From assembly GCF_039909015.1 (NCBI RefSeq), contig NZ_CP150919.1, positions 5,680,501-5,744,500 of the forward strand: DNA of 64,000 bases. Reading direction: 5' to 3'. A program made the position numbers and the translations under genes. This stretch comes from Pseudomonas grandcourensis (GTDB lineage Bacteria > Pseudomonadota > Gammaproteobacteria > Pseudomonadales > Pseudomonadaceae). Below, piece by piece: positions 1 through 8,814 of the stretch (positions are counted from its first letter, which is position 1; each line of letters opens with the position of its first letter). The notes under the pieces are model-generated. The model was given only the letters and a program-made list of their open reading frames with translations. It was not told where the DNA came from and did not search any database.

Positions 1-443
1 AAGGCGTGAAGCAGATGGTCAACACCCTCAACGAACAGGGCCGCACTGAAACCCAGAACCACTGCGAGGTCTACCGTCCGTGGGGCTCCTACGACTCTGT
101 GGACATGGGCGGTCGTTTCCAGGTCAAGCACATCTCGGTCAAACCGGGCGCGTGTCTGTCGCTGCAGATGCACCACCACCGCGCCGAACACTGGATCGTC
201 GTCAGCGGCACCGCTGAGGTGACCTGTGACGAGAACGTGTTCCTGCTGACCGAGAACCAGTCGACCTACATTCCAATCGCTTCGGTGCACCGTTTGCGCA
301 ACCCGGGCAAGATTCCGTTGGAGATCATCGAGGTTCAATCGGGCAGCTACCTGGGCGAAGACGATATCGAGCGGTTTGAAGATATCTACGGTCGCTCGAC
401 GCCGGTTGAGCGTGGCGTGGCGGTGAAAACCATCGCGCAGTAA
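1..443 (+). CDS. algA: C-terminal part of mannose-6-phosphate isomerase / mannose-1-phosphate guanylyltransferase (AlgA)
   Basis: The reading frame is open at the left edge, so only about the last 147 residues are present. They form the type II phosphomannose isomerase cupin domain. The metal-binding/active-site stretch is [15 protein letters not shown], followed by [11 protein letters not shown] and [12 protein letters not shown]. The full enzyme makes mannose-6-phosphate from fructose-6-phosphate and then GDP-mannose in the cytoplasm, the first steps to alginate. The ending [12 protein letters not shown] resembles AlgA of other pseudomonads, which normally closes the alginate operon, and a strong terminator follows directly. 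A PslB/WbpW-type paralogue is the alternative, because these share the domain. The catalytic guanylyltransferase half lies outside the window. Confidence 0.85.
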   Translation, partial: GVKQMVNTLNEQGRTETQNHCEVYRPWGSYDSVDMGGRFQVKHISVKPGACLSLQMHHHRAEHWIVVSGTAEVTCDENVFLLTENQSTYIPIASVHRLRNPGKIPLEIIEVQSGSYLGEDDIERFEDIYGRSTPVERGVAVKTIAQ

Positions 444-460
444 CGCTCAGTAAAACAAGA

Positions 461-518
461 AGCCCTCGTCCAGCCTGCTGCGTCCCTATCCGCAGCAGGC
501 TGGGCGGGGGCTTTTTTT
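461..518 (+). terminator. Rho-independent terminator after algA
   Basis: A near-perfect stem pairs CCAGCCTGCTGCG (470-482) with CGCAGCAGGCTGG (491-503) and is followed by a run of seven T. It lies 17 bases after the algA stop and probably ends the whole alginate operon. Confidence 0.9.
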
Positions 519-540
519 GCATTGGTTTTTTGCAGTGCCT

Positions 541-651
541 CGACTGGCCTCTTCGCGAGCAGGCTCGCTCCCACAGGGTTTTGGGTTGATCACAGATTTT
601 GTGCCAGGCTCGGTCCAATGTAGGAGCGAGCCTGCTCGCGATGGGGCCAGT
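541..651. repeat. REP doublet (REPIN-like), inverted pair
   Basis: Two copies of the Pseudomonas REP unit lie in opposite orientation: TTCGCGAGCAGGCTCGCTCC near 552-571 and TAGGAGCGAGCCTGCTCGCG at 621-640. They are flanked by GGCC on the left and GGGGCC on the right. The spacer contains ACAGATTTTGTG (592-603), which recurs in the doublet at 59.1 kb. Confidence 0.9.
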
Positions 652-731
652 CAGCACACCATGAATCGCCCATCGCCAACCCCACCTGCGCTTAGGTAGG
701 ATGACCCTCTCTATTCCCGAGATTTCACGTC

Positions 732-1196
732 ATGTTCATCGGCGTCCTGCTGGTCATCACCTGGCTGATCCTGTTGCTGCGCTATCCGGCCAAGGCCTTG
801 CCCGTATCCCTGGCGGCTGCCGTGGGGCTGGGCATCGTCGCGACCTGGGTCATCTGGATGGACCACCGCGAACTCAAGCAACTGCAGCGCCTGGAGTTGC
901 GCATCAGTTACGCACCGCAGCAGTGTCCCGCCGATCGCCCATTGAAATTGACCCTGAACAACGGCAATGACGTGCCGCTGACTGAGTTGCGCTGGCGGGT
1001 CGCGGCGTATGCACCGGGCGATACGGTGAACCTGGCCGACAATCAATATACCGCCCCGCGTTATCGTGGCCCCGGCGAACTGCAGGCCGGTGGCAACTGG
1101 GAAGACTGTTTGCCGCTGCCGCCACTGCGTCCTGGCTACCGTCCGGAAACCCTGGAGTTTCGCGCCGAGCGATTGCAGGGTAGTTTTTCCGACTGA
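732..1196 (+). CDS. Small inner-membrane protein with periplasmic domain, unknown function
   Basis: This 154-residue protein has two hydrophobic segments at its N-terminus (about residues 2-17 and 24-43), then a mostly hydrophilic region of about 110 residues with two cysteines. The topology suggests an inner-membrane anchor with a soluble C-terminal domain. I do not recognise the domain. Homologues in pseudomonads are sometimes labelled multidrug transporter, but nothing here resembles a transporter. The start ATG has only a weak ribosome binding site. The next gene starts 33 bases downstream with a good site, so the two may be co-transcribed. Confidence 0.75.
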   Translation: MFIGVLLVITWLILLLRYPAKALPVSLAAAVGLGIVATWVIWMDHRELKQLQRLELRISYAPQQCPADRPLKLTLNNGNDVPLTELRWRVAAYAPGDTVNLADNQYTAPRYRGPGELQAGGNWEDCLPLPPLRPGYRPETLEFRAERLQGSFSD

Positions 1197-1229
1197 TCCC
1201 TCCCCCATTTTTTGCACAAGGAATGCGCC

Positions 1230-2054
1230 ATGCCCGTTGCGTTGATTACCGGTTGTTCCAGCGGCATTGGCCGCGCCCTTGCCGATGCGTTCAAGGTCGC
1301 CGGCTATGAAGTCTGGGCCAGTGCGCGCAGGGCCGAAGATGTCGCCATGCTGAGCGCTGCCGGATTTACCGCCGTGCAACTTGACGTCAACGACGGTGTA
1401 GCCCTTGAGCAATTGAGCGAGCGCATCAACCAGGAATGCGGTGGTCTCGACGTGCTGATCAACAACGCGGGTTATGGCGCCATGGGGCCGCTGCTCGATG
1501 GCGGCGTACCGGCCATGCAACGCCAGTTCGAAACCAATGTGTTCGCTGTCGTTGGCGTCACTCGCGCGATGTTTCCCGTGCTGCGCCGGAGCAAAGGATT
1601 GGTGGTGAATATCGGCAGTGTTTCGGGTGTGTTGGTCACGCCATTCGCCGGCGCCTACTGCGCCTCGAAAGCCGCCGTGCATGCCTTGAGCGATGCCTTG
1701 CGCATGGAACTGGCGCCATTCGGCGTGCGGGTCATGGAAGTCCAGCCGGGGGCCATCGCATCCAGCTTCGCCAGGAATGCCGGGCACGAAGCCGAGCAAC
1801 TGATCAGCGAAAAATCGCCATGGTTCCCGCTGCGCGAAGGCATACGCGCCCGGGCTAAAGCCTCTCAGGACAACCCGACCCCGGCCAATGAATTCGCCGC
1901 AGGTTTGCTCAAGGCTGTACAGCAGGACAAGCCGCCGCGACTGATTCGCCTGGGCAATGGCAGCCGCGCGCTGCCGCTGCTGGCCGGGTTGTTACCCAAG
2001 GGGCTGCTGGAATCAGGGCTGATGAAGCGGTTCGGGTTGCGTGGGCATCTCTGA
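1230..2054 (+). CDS. Short-chain dehydrogenase/reductase (SDR)
   Basis: A 274-residue classical SDR, NAD(P)-dependent. It shows the Rossmann motif TGCSSGIGRA (about residues 6-15), the LINNAGYG motif, a catalytic Ser in NIGSVSG and the YCASK catalytic pair. The C-terminal extension is longer than in minimal SDRs. The start was placed at the ATG preceded by AAGGA at seven bases; an in-frame TTG 18 bases upstream has no such site. The substrate cannot be predicted. It probably shares a transcript with the upstream membrane protein. Confidence 0.88.
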   Translation: MPVALITGCSSGIGRALADAFKVAGYEVWASARRAEDVAMLSAAGFTAVQLDVNDGVALEQLSERINQECGGLDVLINNAGYGAMGPLLDGGVPAMQRQFETNVFAVVGVTRAMFPVLRRSKGLVVNIGSVSGVLVTPFAGAYCASKAAVHALSDALRMELAPFGVRVMEVQPGAIASSFARNAGHEAEQLISEKSPWFPLREGIRARAKASQDNPTPANEFAAGLLKAVQQDKPPRLIRLGNGSRALPLLAGLLPKGLLESGLMKRFGLRGHL

Positions 2055-2068
2055 GACCGATTCGCCTG

Positions 2069-2166
2069 CAATCGCGAGCAAGCTCGCTCCCACAAGGATT
2101 TTTGGTGTGAATGCTATCTATGCCATCCAGCAGAACCCTGTGGGAGCGAGCTTGCTCGCGATGACG
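2069..2166. repeat. REP doublet (REPIN-like)
   Basis: Inverted pair of REP units: ATCGCGAGCAAGCTCGCTCC at 2071-2090 and TGGGAGCGAGCTTGCTCGCG at 2141-2160. It fills most of the gap between the SDR gene and the next gene. Confidence 0.9.
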
Positions 2167-2203
2167 CGAGCACCAACACTGCAAAACTCCAGGAAACGCT
2201 AGC

Positions 2204-2602
2204 ATGACCGACTACACCGAATACTTCGAAGAAGTGATCCAGGCCCACGTGGCCATCGAACAATGGCTGGCCGAAGAACGCGACGCATCCGAACTCGAAA
2301 AACTGCTGACACGTTTTTCTCCGCAGTTCTCCATGGTCTCGCCACTCGGCAGGGTGCTGGATTTTGACGCGCTGAACGAATTGTTCACCCTGGCGGGCGG
2401 CAAGAAGCTCGGGTTCCGCATCGAGCTCAGCGAGCTACGCGGTATTGCGCTGTACGACGGCGGCGCGACCGTGAGTTACCGCGAGCAACAGACCGATGCC
2501 ACCGGGCTGCATTCGGATCGTCGCTCGACCGTAGTGTTCGAGAAGCAGGCGGATGGCCGGGTGATCTGGCGGCATTTGCATGAGACGTTTTGCAAGGAGT
2601 GA
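2204..2602 (+). CDS. DUF4440 / SnoaL-like small protein
   Basis: This 132-residue soluble protein has an N-terminal helix of about 35 residues followed by alternating strand patterns ending in GRVIWRHLHETF. That is the arrangement of NTF2/SnoaL-like DUF4440 proteins, some of which are ketosteroid isomerase-fold enzymes or small-molecule binding proteins. The start ATG has AGGA nine bases upstream. It sits alone after a REP doublet and converges on the efflux adaptor gene, leaving nine bases between stops. No substrate can be inferred. Confidence 0.75.
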   Translation: MTDYTEYFEEVIQAHVAIEQWLAEERDASELEKLLTRFSPQFSMVSPLGRVLDFDALNELFTLAGGKKLGFRIELSELRGIALYDGGATVSYREQQTDATGLHSDRRSTVVFEKQADGRVIWRHLHETFCKE

Positions 2603-2611
2603 ACCTCTGTC

Positions 2612-3475
2612 TTATGCACCATCACCTTGCTTGACCACCACCGTACAAGTAATCCCCGCCGCCAACAGCACCCCCTCCGGCACTTCATCGATGTGAATGC
2701 GCACCGGCACTCGTTGCGCCAGACGCACCCAGTTGAACGTCGGGTTCACATCGGCAATCAGCTCTCGGCTCTCCGGGTTGTCGCGGTCGTAGATTCCGCG
2801 AGAAATGCTTTCCACATGACCCTTGAGCACTTCGCCGCTCATCAGTTGCATGTCGGCCTTATCTCCGACGCGCACATGGGGCAGCTTGGTTTCTTCGAAG
2901 AAGCCGTAGACCCAGAACGAGTTCATGTCGACCACGGCCATTTTCGCCTCGCCGATTCGCGCGTAGTCGCCGCGATGCACATTGAGGTTGGTGACGTAGC
3001 CATCCACCGCTGCACGGACTTCAGTGCGCTTGAGGTTGAGTTCGGCGGCTTCCAGTTGCGCCTGGGCCTGCTGGTAATCGGCCAGGGCCGAGTCGGCGAG
3101 GTTACTGGCGTCGTCACGGTTTTCCCGGGAGATCACCAGGTTGTCCATATCGGCGCGACGATGGGCGTTGACCTTGCGCATCTCCCAGGTCGCCTTGCGC
3201 GATGCCACCAGGCTTTGCGCCTGCTTGACCGCCAGACGGTAGTGCTCGGGGTCGATCTGCATCAACAAATCGCCCTTCTTCACCAACTGGTTGTCGCTCA
3301 CCGGCACGTCCACCACTTCGCCGGTGACGTCGGCGGCGACGTTGATGATATCGGCGCGCACGCGGCCGTCACGGGTCCATGGCGTGTTCATGTAGTGCTC
3401 CCACAGGGAGCGGCCGATCCACAGCGCGAGGGCCAGCACCAGCAAGGTCGCGAGCAGGCTGAAAAACTTTTTCAT
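2612..3475 (-). CDS. HlyD/AaeA-type membrane fusion protein
   Basis: This 287-residue periplasmic adaptor has one N-terminal membrane anchor (about residues 4-22). A lipoyl-like half follows (VSDNQLVKKGDLLMQIDP), then a short alpha-hairpin and the second half (RAAVDGYVTNLNVHRGDYA). It resembles AaeA, the adaptor of the p-hydroxybenzoate efflux pump, and would bridge the FUSC permease to the outer-membrane factor. It is the last gene of the leftward set OMF-FUSC-DUF1656-HlyD. The 39-base gap before it is made mostly of a tandem repeat, and its own ribosome binding site is weak. Confidence 0.88.
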   Translation of the reverse strand: MKKFFSLLATLLVLALALWIGRSLWEHYMNTPWTRDGRVRADIINVAADVTGEVVDVPVSDNQLVKKGDLLMQIDPEHYRLAVKQAQSLVASRKATWEMRKVNAHRRADMDNLVISRENRDDASNLADSALADYQQAQAQLEAAELNLKRTEVRAAVDGYVTNLNVHRGDYARIGEAKMAVVDMNSFWVYGFFEETKLPHVRVGDKADMQLMSGEVLKGHVESISRGIYDRDNPESRELIADVNPTFNWVRLAQRVPVRIHIDEVPEGVLLAAGITCTVVVKQGDGA

Positions 3476-3491
3476 CGGGGCATTCTTCAGA

Positions 3492-3533
3492 GATAGAGAG
3501 TCAGTGATAGAGAGTCAACGGTAGACAGTCAGC
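3492..3533. repeat. Three tandem 14-bp units
   Basis: On the plus strand GATAGAGAGTCAGT, GATAGAGAGTCAAC and GGTAGACAGTCAGC follow each other at an exact 14-base period. The first two share 12 consecutive bases and the third is diverged. The array covers the last codons and stop of the DUF1656 gene and most of the gap to the HlyD gene. Confidence 0.9.
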
Positions 3534-3715
3534 GCCAACGCGCCGAACAGACAGGCAAACAGGCTCAGGCGCAGCAACGCCGGATGCCAGAAAAAACGGT
3601 ACAGGTCGAACCCGGACAGGAACCGGTCCAGCGCCCAGGCCAGCGCCGCCGCGATGAAAAACATCAGGGTCATGGTCGGCATGTACACGCCGTGGAAGGC
3701 GATTTCACGAGGCAT
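3515..3715 (-). CDS. DUF1656 (AaeX-like) small membrane protein
   Basis: This 66-residue protein starts MPREIAFHGVYMPTM and has two hydrophobic segments, as in the DUF1656/AaeX family found beside AaeA/AaeB pumps. Its role in the pump is unknown. The ATG at 3715 has AAGGA seven bases upstream; a TTG two codons earlier is less likely. The gene overlaps the end of the FUSC permease by 11 bases, so translation is probably coupled. Confidence 0.88.
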   Translation of the reverse strand: MPREIAFHGVYMPTMTLMFFIAAALAWALDRFLSGFDLYRFFWHPALLRLSLFACLFGALALTVYR

Positions 3716-5897
3716 GTGCAAGTCCTTGTGGCTGGCTGCTTGCGAAGGCAGCGAGCGGTGATTGCGGATCGAGCAGCGAGGTGCGGATGAAGTGCAGGTA
3801 GCTCTTCACCCGGCGCAACGCCGAGGTATCGAAGTGCGGGGCGAAGGGTTCGTCGGTGGACTGCACACGGCTGATCGCATGATCGACAGCTATCAGCGCG
3901 CGTTCCAGGTTGCTGCTGTTCGGTTGCAGGAACAGCCGCACCAGCGCCCGCCCCATCACCCGGATCGCCTGGCGCCACGGCTGGGATTCGGCGTAGGCCG
4001 GGTGCACCGGCAGAGTCGCCTGTTCCTTGCGCAACTCGATGATCGCGTGGCCGACCTCCAGCACCACGAACATCCAGCGCAGCAAGTCCCGCTGCACTTG
4101 CGGTTGACCCGCCGCGAAGCCGTAGGCCTGATGCACCAGATCGCGGGTGCGGCTTTCGAAACTCGACGCCAGTCCCTTGAGCTTGCCGCTGATGGCGTAC
4201 ACCACCTGACCACGCAGGTCCTGCTCCAGCCGACGCCACAGCCAGCGGCTGTTGGGCGGCAGAATGATCGCCCCGGCCGCTGCGCACACCAGCATGCCCA
4301 GCACCATGGCGATGTAGTCGTTGATGAAGGTGTAGGGGTTGTAGACCGTGAGGTTGTCCGGCACCGAACCGGTGCTGAAGAAGATCAGCAAGCCCAGGCC
4401 GACGCCGACGTACTGCGGCCGCGAAGTCAGGAACGAGCCGAGTACGATCACCGGTGCGAGCATCACGCACAGCAACGGAAATCCGTCGATCCACGGGAAA
4501 ATGAAAAACATCTCGACGAAGCCGATCAGCGCCCCGAGCAATGTCCCGCACGCCATCTGAAAGGCCATGCGCTTGGGGTTCGGGGTGGCGGCGGACAGGC
4601 CCACGGTCGCGGCGGCAATCAGGGTCATGGTCGCGCCGCTCGGCCAGGCGGTTGCCACCCAATAGCTGCCCAATACCGCCAGAATGAACGCTGCGCGAAT
4701 CCCCGATGCTGCCGCCGCCATCCAGTTGGTTTGCGGAGTGAACGGCTCGTCCCAGCGTTCCCGTTCGTGACTGTGATCGGCCAGGGAGGCGTGGGTCTGT
4801 GCATAACTGTGCAGGTCGTCGACGAAGCGATAGAGCAGTTCGTAGGCGGTGTGGAAATCCAGTTGCCCGGCATCGCTCGGATTGCTCTGCTGGAACGTCG
4901 CCCGCAGACAACGTACCCGCGCCGGCAACCCTTCCTTGTAGGCGCTCAGCACCGTGACCAGGCGCGCCGCATCGGCGCTGGTCAGGGCACGACCGCTGAA
5001 GCCGTCGAGCAATTCGGCGAGGTCCTGCAAGCCCGGCTTGATCGCCGCCACTACCTGGTCAGCTGCGCTGCTGCGCAGGCGTTCGAGCAACTGGTGCAAG
5101 GCATTGAAGCGCGTGGTGATGCCCATGAACTCGCTGTTCAGGCGACTGAGGCGGCCATTGCGCCGACGCATGTGCGGGTCCTCGAACACAGTAACGCTAC
5201 GCAAGCCTTCCAAGCCCACGGCTTCGGCGATGAAACGCACATTGCCGGCCTCGAACGCCTCGCGCTGGCTGCGACCGCGCAAGCCATCGGTGACGAACAG
5301 GGCGAACACGCCAAAGCGCTGATACAAGGCATTGCGCATCGCCGCGCTCGCCGATTGCGGCAGGATGGCGGCACTGACCAGTGTCGAACAGAGAATGCCC
5401 AGCGAGATTTCCAGCACCCGCCAGACCGCCGCCATGAACGCACCCTCCGGGTGGGCCAGCGCGGGCAAGCCGACCATCGCCGCGGTGTATCCGGCGAGTA
5501 CGAAACCGTAGGCGCGGAAGTTGCGGCAGCGGGCGGCGCCGGCGGTGCAGATACCGACCCAGATCGCCAGAGAGCCGAGGAACAGTTCAGTGTTCTGCGC
5601 AAACAGGGCGATCAGCGCGACCATCACCGCCGACCCGGCCAGGGTGCCGAGAAAACGATAGAAACTCTTGGCGAACACCTGGCCGCTTTGCGGCTGCATG
5701 ACGATGAACACGGTGATCATCGCCGTGCGCGGTTGCGGCAGCTCCAGGCGCATGGCCAGCCATAGCGTCAGGAATGCCGCGAACAGCACCTTGAAGATGT
5801 AGACCCAGGTCACGCCGTCACTGCGTGCCCAGTCGAAGAAACCCCGACGCCATTCCAGGGAGTACAGCCAGCGCAAGGGTGCGGGCAAGGGAGTCAT
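3705..5897 (-). CDS. FUSC-family (AaeB-like) aromatic acid efflux permease
   Basis: A 730-residue inner-membrane protein with two blocks of membrane segments (about residues 30-185 and 385-520), each followed by a long helical cytoplasmic region. This is the duplicated FUSC architecture of AaeB. The family exports aromatic carboxylic acids such as p-hydroxybenzoate. The ATG at 5897 is preceded by AGGA; the TTG one codon earlier is the alternative. A REP doublet separates it from the outer-membrane factor gene upstream. The order and the divergent LysR gene match AaeR-controlled systems, but induction by an aromatic acid is inference. Confidence 0.88.
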   Translation of the reverse strand: MTPLPAPLRWLYSLEWRRGFFDWARSDGVTWVYIFKVLFAAFLTLWLAMRLELPQPRTAMITVFIVMQPQSGQVFAKSFYRFLGTLAGSAVMVALIALFAQNTELFLGSLAIWVGICTAGAARCRNFRAYGFVLAGYTAAMVGLPALAHPEGAFMAAVWRVLEISLGILCSTLVSAAILPQSASAAMRNALYQRFGVFALFVTDGLRGRSQREAFEAGNVRFIAEAVGLEGLRSVTVFEDPHMRRRNGRLSRLNSEFMGITTRFNALHQLLERLRSSAADQVVAAIKPGLQDLAELLDGFSGRALTSADAARLVTVLSAYKEGLPARVRCLRATFQQSNPSDAGQLDFHTAYELLYRFVDDLHSYAQTHASLADHSHERERWDEPFTPQTNWMAAAASGIRAAFILAVLGSYWVATAWPSGATMTLIAAATVGLSAATPNPKRMAFQMACGTLLGALIGFVEMFFIFPWIDGFPLLCVMLAPVIVLGSFLTSRPQYVGVGLGLLIFFSTGSVPDNLTVYNPYTFINDYIAMVLGMLVCAAAGAIILPPNSRWLWRRLEQDLRGQVVYAISGKLKGLASSFESRTRDLVHQAYGFAAGQPQVQRDLLRWMFVVLEVGHAIIELRKEQATLPVHPAYAESQPWRQAIRVMGRALVRLFLQPNSSNLERALIAVDHAISRVQSTDEPFAPHFDTSALRRVKSYLHFIRTSLLDPQSPLAAFASSQPQGLAHAS

Positions 5898-5933
5898 CAA
5901 ATCCTGCTCAGTAAATTCCAGTGAAAACCGGAA

Positions 5934-6028
5934 CCTGTGGGAGCGAGCTTGCTCGCGATAGCGGTGTGTCAGGCGACATGGTTGCTGACTGACACGCCCT
6001 CTTCGCGAGCAAGCCCGCTCCCACAGGT
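5934..6028. repeat. REP doublet inside the efflux operon
   Basis: Inverted REP pair: TGTGGGAGCGAGCTTGCTCG at 5936-5955 and TTCGCGAGCAAGCCCGCTCC at 6002-6021. It sits between two co-directional genes of one efflux set, so it may alter relative expression of the outer-membrane factor and the permease. Confidence 0.9.
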
Positions 6029-6035
6029 TTTGTGT

Positions 6036-7535
6036 TCAACGCAAAAGGCTCGGAGTTTTCGGCGCCTGGGTCTGTTCGGCGTTCGGCACGTCATTACCGG
6101 CACCAAGACCACCGCCGAGCGCCGTCACCAATTGCGCATGGGCGCTCAATCGCGCCGCCTGAACCTGCTGCTGCACTTGCTGCTGCTTGAACAACAAGGT
6201 CTGGGCATTGAGCACGTTGAGGTAGTCGGTGAGGCCACGCTGGTAGGCGATCATCGCGATGTCGTAGGTCTTCTGCGCCGTGGCCACCGACTCGGCGGCG
6301 AAAGCCTGTTGCTTGTCCATGGACTCGCGACGGATCAACTGGTCGGAAATGTTTTTCAGCGCGTTGACCAGGGTCTGGTTGTACTTGGCCACGGCGATGT
6401 CATAACCCGCCGAGGCTTCACCCAGCTCCGCACGCAAGCGTCCGCCATCGAAGATCGGCAACGAAATCGCCGGCCCCACGCTGTAGTTGAGTTTCTTGCC
6501 GGTCAAGAACTCCAGGGCCCCACCGCCAGTGGCCATGTAGCCGAGGCTGCCGACCAGATCGACGTTCGGGTAGAAACCGGCATGGGCGACATCGATACCC
6601 CGCGCCTGCGCCGCCACTTGCCAGCGACTGGCGACCACGTCCGGGCGTTGGCCGAGCAATTGCGCCGGCAGCGACGATGGCAGTTTCAGTGGCGCACCCA
6701 GCGACAGCGTCGGCCGCTGCAACTGGGCGCCCTCCCCCGGCCCTTTGCCGGCGAGGGCGGCGAGCTGGTTGCGGCTCAAGGCGACTTCTTCGTCGAGGGC
6801 GTCGATCTGGCGATGGGTTTCCGGCAGCGGCGTCTCGGCCTGGCTGACCTCGAAATGAGTGCCGATCCCCCCGTTCAGGCGTTTTTGCGCCAGCTCGAGA
6901 ATCTGCTGTTGCTGCTTCAAGGTCGCTTCGACGATGTCCCGCTGAGCGTAATGCAACGACAGCTCGATGTAGACCCGTACGATGTTGTCCTGCAATTCGA
7001 GCTGAGCCTGGCGCGCTTCGGCGACGCTCATGTGCGCCATGTCCACGGCACGCTCGGTGGCATTGCTTTCACGGCCCCAGAGGTCGAGGGCATAGCTGAA
7101 ACCCAGCGCCGCGTTATTGTCCCAGGTGGTGCTGTTGGCCAGCTCACCGGGGCCATAGAACTGGTCGGTAGGCCAGTTGTGACGCTTGAGGGTGGCATCG
7201 CCATTGATCTGCAGCGACTCGGCCGCTTCGGCCACGCTGGCCATGGACCTGGCCTGACGCACCCGGGCGGCGGCCATGGCCAGGGTCGGGCTGCCTTGCA
7301 GGGCGAGGTCGATCCAGCGATTCAGTTGCGGGTCGCCATAGGCTTGCCACCATTGCGCCGTGGGCCAGTGCGCATCCTGCGCGGCGCTCTGGATCGCTTC
7401 GTCGGTGGCCAGTGAATTGGCCTCCAGCGCCTTGCCCTGCGGGGCAATACCTCCGGTTCCGATGCAGCCGCTGATTGCCAGGGTTAAAGCCAAAACACTG
7501 AGCGGCTGAAGCGCTCTGCTGATGCGACGCGGCAC
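6036..7535 (-). CDS. TolC/NodT-family outer-membrane efflux lipoprotein
   Basis: About 499 residues. The N-terminus is a lipoprotein signal with the cleavage motif ISGC (Cys24), followed by two outer-membrane efflux protein repeats and long helical stretches typical of OprM/NodT channels. It would form the outer-membrane exit duct for the adjacent permease and adaptor. I placed the start at the GTG preceded by AGGA at ten bases; a TTG 33 bases upstream is open but lacks a site and would spoil the signal peptide. It is first in the leftward efflux set and is transcribed divergently from the LysR gene. Confidence 0.87.
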   Translation of the reverse strand: MPRRISRALQPLSVLALTLAISGCIGTGGIAPQGKALEANSLATDEAIQSAAQDAHWPTAQWWQAYGDPQLNRWIDLALQGSPTLAMAAARVRQARSMASVAEAAESLQINGDATLKRHNWPTDQFYGPGELANSTTWDNNAALGFSYALDLWGRESNATERAVDMAHMSVAEARQAQLELQDNIVRVYIELSLHYAQRDIVEATLKQQQQILELAQKRLNGGIGTHFEVSQAETPLPETHRQIDALDEEVALSRNQLAALAGKGPGEGAQLQRPTLSLGAPLKLPSSLPAQLLGQRPDVVASRWQVAAQARGIDVAHAGFYPNVDLVGSLGYMATGGGALEFLTGKKLNYSVGPAISLPIFDGGRLRAELGEASAGYDIAVAKYNQTLVNALKNISDQLIRRESMDKQQAFAAESVATAQKTYDIAMIAYQRGLTDYLNVLNAQTLLFKQQQVQQQVQAARLSAHAQLVTALGGGLGAGNDVPNAEQTQAPKTPSLLR

Positions 7536-7726
7536 TGCTGCGATTTCCTGAAATAGGGGGAGGTACAAGTCGGGGCAATTCTATGGGGCGGCCTGAAAGG
7601 CGATAAGCTGGGATTCCTGTGAATCTTTGTTACCGTTAACGAGATAATCCGTTGGTAGATCTTTAGTCGCCTGTAAATAAACAGAAACTTCGTGTCACAA
7701 TTTGTCATTCGACGAGAGAGCACCCT

Positions 7727-8695
7727 ATGGACACTTTGCAAAACATGCGCGCCTTCAGTTACGTGGCCGAAGCCGGCAGCTTCACCGCCGCCGCCGTACA
7801 ACTGGACACCACCACGGCCAACGTCTCGCGCGCGGTCTCCAACCTGGAAGCCCACCTGCAAACCCGCCTGCTCAACCGAACGACCCGCCGTATCGCCCTG
7901 ACCGAAGCCGGCAAGCGCTACCTGTTGCGCTGCGAACAGATCCTGGCCTACGTCGAAGAAGCCGAAGCCGAGGCCAGCGACGCCCACGCACGCCCGGCCG
8001 GGCAACTGAAAGTGCACACCATGACCGGCATCGGCCAGCACTTCGTGATCGACGCCATCGCCCGCTACCGCAAGACCCACCCGGACGTGACCTTCGACCT
8101 GACCATGGCCAACCGCGTGCCGGACCTGCTCGACGAGGGCTACGACGTGTCCATCGTCCTCGCCAGCGAACTGCCGGACTCGGGTTTCGTCTCCCAGCGC
8201 CTGGGCATCACCTACAGCATCGTTTGCGCCTCCCCGGCCTACGTCAAAACCAACGGCTGCGCACAAAAACCCAGCGACCTGCTCAACCACGCCTGCCTGC
8301 GCCTGGTCAGCCCGGTGATTCCGCTGGAGAAGTGGGCCTTCGACGGTCCCGACGGCCAGGAAATGGTCACCATCAACAGCTCACCGTTTCTGGTGAACTC
8401 CGCCGACGCGATGAAATCCGCGATCATCAGCGGCATGGGCGTTGGCGTCCTGCCGCTATACGCCGCGATAGAAGGCCTGCGCAACGGCACACTGGTGCGC
8501 GTGATGCCCAACTACCGCTCACAGGAACTGAACCTGTATGCGATCTACCCGTCGCGCCAGTACCTGGATGCGAAGATCAAGACTTGGGTCGAGTATTTGC
8601 GTGGATCGTTGCCGGAATTGCTGGCCGCGCATCAGGCGGAATTGGCGGCGTATGAACTGAGCGGGAGTCTGGGTGGGGTTCGGGTGGCGAATTGA
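7727..8695 (+). CDS. LysR-family transcriptional regulator
   Basis: A 322-residue regulator. The N-terminal winged helix-turn-helix includes FSYVAEAGSFTAAA and a recognition region up to about residue 60. The periplasmic-binding-like effector domain follows from about residue 90. It is divergent from the efflux set with a 190-base shared promoter region, the usual arrangement for a LysR protein controlling its neighbour (compare AaeR). The effector is unknown. The start ATG follows GAGAGAG. A compact REP hairpin lies 27 bases after its stop. Confidence 0.92.
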   Translation: MDTLQNMRAFSYVAEAGSFTAAAVQLDTTTANVSRAVSNLEAHLQTRLLNRTTRRIALTEAGKRYLLRCEQILAYVEEAEAEASDAHARPAGQLKVHTMTGIGQHFVIDAIARYRKTHPDVTFDLTMANRVPDLLDEGYDVSIVLASELPDSGFVSQRLGITYSIVCASPAYVKTNGCAQKPSDLLNHACLRLVSPVIPLEKWAFDGPDGQEMVTINSSPFLVNSADAMKSAIISGMGVGVLPLYAAIEGLRNGTLVRVMPNYRSQELNLYAIYPSRQYLDAKIKTWVEYLRGSLPELLAAHQAELAAYELSGSLGGVRVAN

Positions 8696-8722
8696 TGATC
8701 TCTCGGCTAATGGATTGATTCT

Positions 8723-8750
8723 TTGTGGGAGCAAGCTCGCTCCCACAAAA
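8723..8750. repeat. Compact REP-derived hairpin after the LysR gene
   Basis: TTTGTGGGAGC (8723-8733) pairs perfectly with GCTCCCACAAA (8740-8750) around a six-base loop. It contains REP sequence but lacks the GCGATGG tail, so two left halves face each other. It may serve as a transcription end signal. Confidence 0.85.
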
Positions 8751-8814
8751 GAGCAAAAACGGATCGGCGTACACCCGTTGCTTCTCACCACTCATCAGGC
8801 CGAGCATTAGCTCG

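Noticed and set aside
711..1799. Minus-strand 362-codon frame opposite the SDR gene
   Set aside because: The SDR frame has full family motifs; the antisense frame has Gly/His/Gln-rich composition typical of shadows.
3492..3533. CRISPR array
   Set aside because: Three 14-base units with no spacers; no cas genes anywhere in the window.
3762..5765. Long open frame (667 codons) antisense to the FUSC permease
   Set aside because: It is the high-GC shadow of a well-supported gene, rich in Arg, His and Gln, with no motif and no ribosome binding site. Similar shadows oppose ftsA/ftsQ, murC, ftsW, ftsI, lpoA and zapE.
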